Assembly: GCA_963978905.1 (NCBI GenBank)
Contig: OZ022259.1
Location: 10,726,001-10,790,000, forward strand
DNA: 64,000 bases
Source of the DNA: Trichostrongylus colubriformis
Taxonomy: Eukaryota; Nematoda; Chromadorea; Rhabditida; Trichostrongylidae
Reading direction: 5' to 3'
The notes under the pieces are model-generated. The model made no database searches. It saw only the letters and a program-made list of their open reading frames with translations, and was not told the origin of the DNA. Shown in pieces: positions 59,160 through 64,000 of the stretch. Position 1 is the stretch's first letter. Each line of letters starts with the position of its first letter. Position numbers and translations under genes: made by a program.

Positions 59160-60830
59160 GGGAGCACGTTATCGAAAAATCGATGACGAGTACAACCGGC
59201 TCGTTGGACACCTTCACGATAGTGCCAGGAGGACAGAGAGTTTGAAAGCCATCAAGAGGCGTCTCTTTTTGGAAACTCTCGAGTTGATACACCAATGTGG
59301 AATCGCAGGAGCCACAGGCGATTAGCCTGACGTTCGAACTTGCGAACCAACGCAGAGAGGCAATAAAAGAAGATCTCAAGGAAAGAAGAGCAGCAACGTT
59401 GGCTGAAGCAGCAATTGGCGAAACCTCGGCCCATCGAATTATCGCGGAGTGTGTCTTTAAGCAGCAAAGACTGGGAGAATATCCGCAAAGCCGCCGAAGT
59501 TTCGCCAATTATAAGACCAAGATGACCTGTCTCCGCGTCCGAACGGTACAGTTACTGCTTCCAGAAGGGCACTGGAGAAGGTCATTTACGACTTCTACTC
59601 GAATCTCTTCGATAGCCATGTCCAACTGCGCAGGAGCGATCTGAAGCAGGATGGATATGTCGTTCCATCAGTTCTCCCCTTCGGAGTCCGACATGCCATT
59701 AGGTCGGTGAAGAATGGTACAGCACCTGGCCCCGACAGGATCAACCGGGACTTCTGAAGAATCTCTCGCCAGTTATCGTCAAAGCAGTGGCCCGACTCTT
59801 CACACACTACCTGTCGGAATTCAAAGTACCCACCTGGTAGAAAACCAGCAAAACTATGTAGCTGTATAAAAAAGGAGATCCACACAGGACTTCAGACGAG
59901 GGAGAGACATGGAAGCAAGCAAGATTTCAGAGTGTGTTCAGTACAGTTGATCACATCAACACGGTCACTAGGCTCATCGAAATGTTGTGAGAGTACAAGA
60001 TGCCTTTATGTCTCCCATCCATCGATTCGAAGAAAGCCTTCGACATTGTTAAGACAAAAAGCGGCTATCAAAGCCTTTGGAAATAAGGATGTGCCTACTC
60101 AGTACAGTAACTTCACGGCTAGGATCTCGCCATTCTACAAGGAAGTCATCATCGACATGAAGAGAGGGGTTCCACGAGGCAACACCATCTCGCTTAAGTT
60201 TTTTGGCGCCGCTCTTGATAACGTCATGCATCAATTGCAATGGAAAGGCAAGGAATTAAAACGTCATGCATCAATTGCAATAGAAAGGCATGGGAGTAAA
60301 GGTTGATGGCCGGCATCTACATCACCTCGGCTTCGCTGACGCCATAGTGCTTATAACACCGACAATCCAGCGAGCGAAGCGAATATTAGCCAATTTCGAC
60401 TGCGAGTGTGGAAAGATAGGTCTGCAGCTGAACCTGACGAATACGATGTCCATGAGATCCGGATTGGTACCTGAAGCCCCATTCACACTCAACGGAACGA
60501 ACATCACCGAGTGCTTCAGCTATGTGTACCTAGGTCGGGAAGTCAATATGATGAACGATTTAGCACCAGAGCTAAGGAGGAGGAAAAGAGCGGCTTGGGG
60601 AGCCTTCAAGACCATCGAGGGAGTAGTGAAGAAGACGAAGAAGATCCGACTCCGCGCCCATCTCTTCGATTCCGCTGTCCTTCCAACTCTAACATACGCC
60701 TCAAAGGCTTGGACTCTAAGTAAGCAAAAGAAGCATGCCGACGAGTGCTGATACAAGGCAAGCGAGCACCACTGTCGCATATAGCCAACGGCTCCAGCAG
60801 CTTGCCGTCGCTGTTCGACAAAAGTCCCTA
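59160..60830 (+). pseudogene. RTE-like non-LTR retrotransposon (reverse transcriptase), decayed
   Basis: Pieces in order: RRLFLETLELIHQCGIAGAT (59,255), LTFELANQRREAIKEDLKER (59,325), an RT palm piece with AIRSVKNGTAPGPDRI (59,690), MPLCLPSIDSKKAFDIV (60,000), DMKRGVPRGNTIS (60,155), GVKVDGRHLHHLGFADAIVL (60,292) and the thumb/C-terminal part FSYVYLGREVNMMNDLAPEL to KAWTLSK (60,520-60,740). The catalytic FADD reads FADA, and frames shift several times, one break coinciding with a 40-bp duplication at 60,221-60,300. Not active. Confidence 0.85.
60221..60300 (+). repeat. 40-bp tandem duplication inside the LINE
   Basis: CGTCATGCATCAATTGCAAT occurs at both units, followed by (G/A)GAAAGGCA. It adds a frame break to the RT frame. 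Confidence 0.8.
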
Positions 60831-60849
60831 GAACATCCACGGTCTCCCC

Positions 60850-61110
60850 TCTTTATGACAACGCCCGCTCCTACGTCGCGGAGAATACCCAAGCCAAGCT
60901 ACAGGAGATTGGCTGGGGTGTCTTGCTCTACCAGCCATACTCTCCAGCATTGCCGTTTTTGACTATCACCTCTTTCCATCCACCGAAATCTTTCATAACC
61001 AAGAGAAAACTCGCTGATGACTCGCTTGTAAAGGCGATCACTGGCTTCTTTGTTTCTCATAACCCTTACTCCAGTCCACTCGGCTGCTTCTTTGCACCGC
61101 ACTCGATTTT
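60850..61110 (+). pseudogene. mariner transposase C-terminal fragment
   Basis: LYDNARSYVAENTQAKLQEI and GWGVLLYQPYSPAL match the mariner catalytic core (family HDNAR and PHPPYSPDLAPSDYHLF). The third Asp region is altered (PYSPALPFLT), and DYHLFPSTEIFHNQ follows in another frame. It lies directly behind the LINE remnant. Confidence 0.75.
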
Positions 61111-63480
61111 TGCGGTGTTCGTGTCATGAATGGTGCTTTCCTCACTTTCTGCCGCGAGATAGACTTGCACTTTTTGAGAACCCACAAGACAGTTATTTTG
61201 TAGACGTTAAGCTCTAAAGAAGACCTGCTACCCAAGCTTGGTTTAGTGGAATTCGATGCTTCTTCAAGAATACGGCGTTCATCCTCCTCGGAAAATTAAG
61301 GAGGACGTCCGGAAATGTTTCTAAGTCCTTATGTTACATCCTTAAGGAATTTGTCGACGAATGTGTGGCTGCGGTCCAATTCTTGCCCAGTATGACGATT
61401 TGACAATCCAATAGCTTTTTTGCGACATTTGGCCTTTTTCGAGATAAGGTAATTTCCTTTTCCCATTTCCTAGAAATAAAGGCATTACAACAGCAAAAGG
61501 TTCCAACAGATACAGATGAAAAGCGACGGAAAAACCTAGGGTGGCTTTACCATTTTGCACCATCGCAAAAGCTGCATTTTTTGAAAAATGAAGATAAAAT
61601 TTTTCTTCGATTTTAACTAGAAACTCCAGCTACGCTATGTGCTATATGAGCAGTGTAGAACAACAGCTACTGGACTGCATAACATAAATGAAGTAAGGTG
61701 TAGCAGATGAGTGCATCGTAACATATCAATACAGTCAGGAACATCTCGCAATAATCGTGTGTGTTATCGCGCTCATCAAGGAAAAATAGATGTGCTAGTT
61801 TACTCAACAGTGGAGGGAGCGAAAGAAAACACATGAGAAAATTCAAATAAAACTTTCTGATCACAGAGTTCTTACGACAATCATGGTCTAAAACTGAATG
61901 TTTGACTTGGTTTATCTTCCAGCAGGTATCACATCACTATCGCTGCTTGATACGGTTGGAGTCACTATTTAGATTTCTGTCGTATTTCGCCTTTGTCGTG
62001 ATCGTTCGTGGGGTAGGAAAGAAGGTATGGTAAGATTTCTAACACTTGTTTTAGCGGATGTGCGGGGTGGGTGAGGTGCAGCCTAAGCAACTATCCAAGG
62101 ACGTAGGTGTACCAAAAAGTATGCTACTAGTGTGATTATCGTATGGTGTGCCTTCAGGCTGAAGACAATGAGGTAGTTTAACAAGTGAGTGGGTAATGCG
62201 GCAAATCTTTGAGCGAGTACTGTGGAGGCTTCCTTAGCTTTCCATCGTCAGTCGGTAGCACGTTATCCAAGGGAATGAACACACTGCTTTGAATATTGTT
62301 ATGTGTCTACAAAGCATTTATGGAGCAGACATGGCTTGAGTTTGCTTTCTCTAACTGAGACAGATCGAACGGTATGTAATCATTCCAGTGTTGTTCATGG
62401 TTCGTTACCAATTCTTCTGCCTTTTATGCGCAATGACTGATTTTAGCAACCCTAAAACATTAGTTATATTCTGTAACTGTTAATACTAAACACTTACAAA
62501 AGCAAGGCAGGTGCGTAGTAAAGCGCCCATACTCCAGAAAACAAGCCATCTCCAAATGCCTGAACACCACGTTTATTCAAATTATCTTATGCAACGTTCA
62601 CTATTATTTGGGTAATGAAATAAGTAGTTCGGCTTGGCGAAAATCTAAACTTATCCATCAGGCCATGGAAAAAATTAAACATGAGGAAAAACACTATCTT
62701 ATCAAAATGAGTTATCTGCTTCTTTCCCTGATTTATCTGAAAGACCTGAGCTCTACAATTAGCTTTTTGGACGCGCTATCTCGTATCTCAGCTTTGCCAA
62801 AAGTACATTATGCATCAAGTCACAGGCCCGATTTCCACATTTTTCATTTGACGCCATATGTTTCACCGCATGATGCTTTTAGCGCTCTTTTTTGGACAGT
62901 GCTATTCGAGAGATTCGTGACGATCTGAATGTTCAACATCAGCATGAAATTTCAAAATGTCCACTCAAAGAGCCCGAACATCCAAAATTATAAACATCTC
63001 AAAATGAATTATTGCGCACTATACTAGTGCGACCCACCCTTATGGCTGACACTATAATTCCATGAAACCTTGGAGCCAAATATTACTGATAAACGTACCC
63101 ATGCCTGATAAGACCTCGATACAATATGCATTGGCAATAATCCCCTTTTTCGAACCTTCCAAGCGGGGTATATATGCAAGAACCAAATTCCACGAATATC
63201 TTATCAATTTACGGGGAAGAATCAAAAAGTTAATACATTCACTTTTTTTAATTTGAACAATGTACATGCCGGAACACCGGCAAATCTTGACAAACTCCTT
63301 CCTCAAAAAGGTATGGCACCACGATTATACCTACAGAAAACTGCTTGAGCCAATGGACAGAAAGAAGAACAACTGGATTATGAATGATGTCGGATGCAAA
63401 GCTTAGCTTTGGGGCCTTCTTCGGAGAGATCGCAATTTTCTCTTTTTATCCATCACAATCTACAATACCGCTCGCGTCGC
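61110..63480. other. AT-rich, unassigned
   Basis: Two overlapping frames near 63,052-63,306 (opposite strands) and one at 62,608-62,928 lack recognisable domains and splice support. Confidence 0.5.
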
Positions 63481-63488
63481 GTGAGTAA

Positions 63489-63538
63489 TTTCCGCCTTGC
63501 GATGGTTTGTTCGCGAACAAACCGTCGCAAGGCGAAAA
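63489..63538. repeat. near-perfect 50-nt palindrome
   Basis: CGCCTTGCGATGGTTTGTTC meets its inverse GAACAAACCGTCGCAAGGCG at a central TTCGCGAA, with one internal mismatch. Confidence 0.9.
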
Positions 63539-63653
63539 TTCAACGTCATAACATCGTTCAAAGTAGATAAAATAAAGAGTTCTTAGGAGCGTTGGATTCG
63601 TCTCAATGCGACGAGTTCAGCAAAGTATAAAATGTCAAATTTTGATCGCACTA

Positions 63654-63741
63654 TTCACGTGCACGGCCGTGGGAAAGCGCTAGGAGCTCGCGTTGGCGCC
63701 ATCGATCGTGACCGCTCTCCCAGGGCGTGCACGTGAATCGC
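63654..63741. mobile_element. 88-bp mini inverted-repeat element
   Basis: ATTCACGTGCACGGCCGTGG on the left and CCAGGGCGTGCACGTGAAT on the right are inverted with a few mismatches. The centre is GC-rich. Confidence 0.6.
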
Positions 63742-63830
63742 GACGGCCGACAGGAGATTGAGACGTCGATCCACAAAAGGAAAAGGCTGGAAATAGGAAA
63801 ATAAGACATTTATCAGTACAAAGCTTGTTG

Positions 63831-63873
63831 TATGTCGTTCGATAGCATTTTCTCAGAGGAATCGAACGGCATA
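63831..63873. repeat. hairpin, 15-bp arms
   Basis: TGTATGTCGTTCGAT and ATCGAACGGCATACA pair with one mismatch around a loop of about 13 bases. Confidence 0.8.
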
Positions 63874-64000
63874 CATTTCATCAGGGGATCTCCGTCTGCA
63901 GATGAGTTAAGGGATGGTTTTTGTTTAGCAGAGTATACACGGAGGCGCTGTTTAGGGCCACACAAAGGAGTAGGGGCTGATCTGAAAGGCTCGAAATTTT

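Overview
The window is nuclear DNA from a clade V, strongylid-like (probably hookworm-related) nematode. Evidence: split genes with TTTCAG-type acceptors and both short and very long introns; a worm-type hip-1/ST13 gene; a nematode-specific serpentine receptor (srx-like); and a heavy load of mariner, CR1-like and RTE-like transposon debris plus small inverted-repeat elements. Nothing looks prokaryotic or organellar. The exon models below were built by eye from reading frame, splice sites and phase agreement; no alignment was run.

Layout. 1-16,854: the + strand carries all but the 5' end of hip-1 (Hsp70-interacting protein). Its 10.7-kb intron (5,037-15,726) holds a multi-exon gene on the opposite strand that ends in a 2.6-kb exon encoding eleven C-x-Y-R-K-S-C-Y repeats, preceded by a His-rich tract. 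17.2-18.7 kb: a degenerate satellite-like region. 19.1-20.9 kb: a five-exon F-box gene (+) with a MITE in an intron. 21-23.7 kb: repeats and a perfect 53-nt hairpin. 23.8-29.7 kb: a ten-exon PDE12-type 2',5'-phosphodiesterase gene (-); one intron contains a tRNA-like sequence inside a 51-bp perfect inverted repeat. 30.2-30.6 kb: a possible 59-aa membrane protein (-). 31-36.1 kb: TTAA-flanked MITEs, poly(G)/poly(C)-edged elements and a 154-bp tandem duplication.

37-40.2 kb: a decayed CR1-like LINE (-). 40.9-42.3 kb: a 1.36-kb palindrome bounded by TA, with eight evenly spaced copies of a small hairpin motif. 42.7-43.0 kb: a broken CstF-64-like RRM fragment. 43-47 kb: mostly unassigned. 47.2-51.6 kb: a mariner N-terminal pseudogene and a palindrome made from mariner transposase C-termini. 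53.0-55.6 kb: srx-like receptor exons (TM3-TM5), cut off by repeat DNA. 55.9-57.1 kb: a foldback element. 59-61.1 kb: an RTE-like LINE pseudogene followed by a mariner C-terminal fragment. 61-64 kb: AT-rich DNA and short hairpins.

The cellular genes do not form a pathway: a chaperone cofactor, an F-box protein, a 2',5'-oligonucleotide phosphodiesterase and a chemoreceptor. The most distinctive items are the nested antisense Cys-repeat/His-rich gene and the periodic hairpin palindrome.
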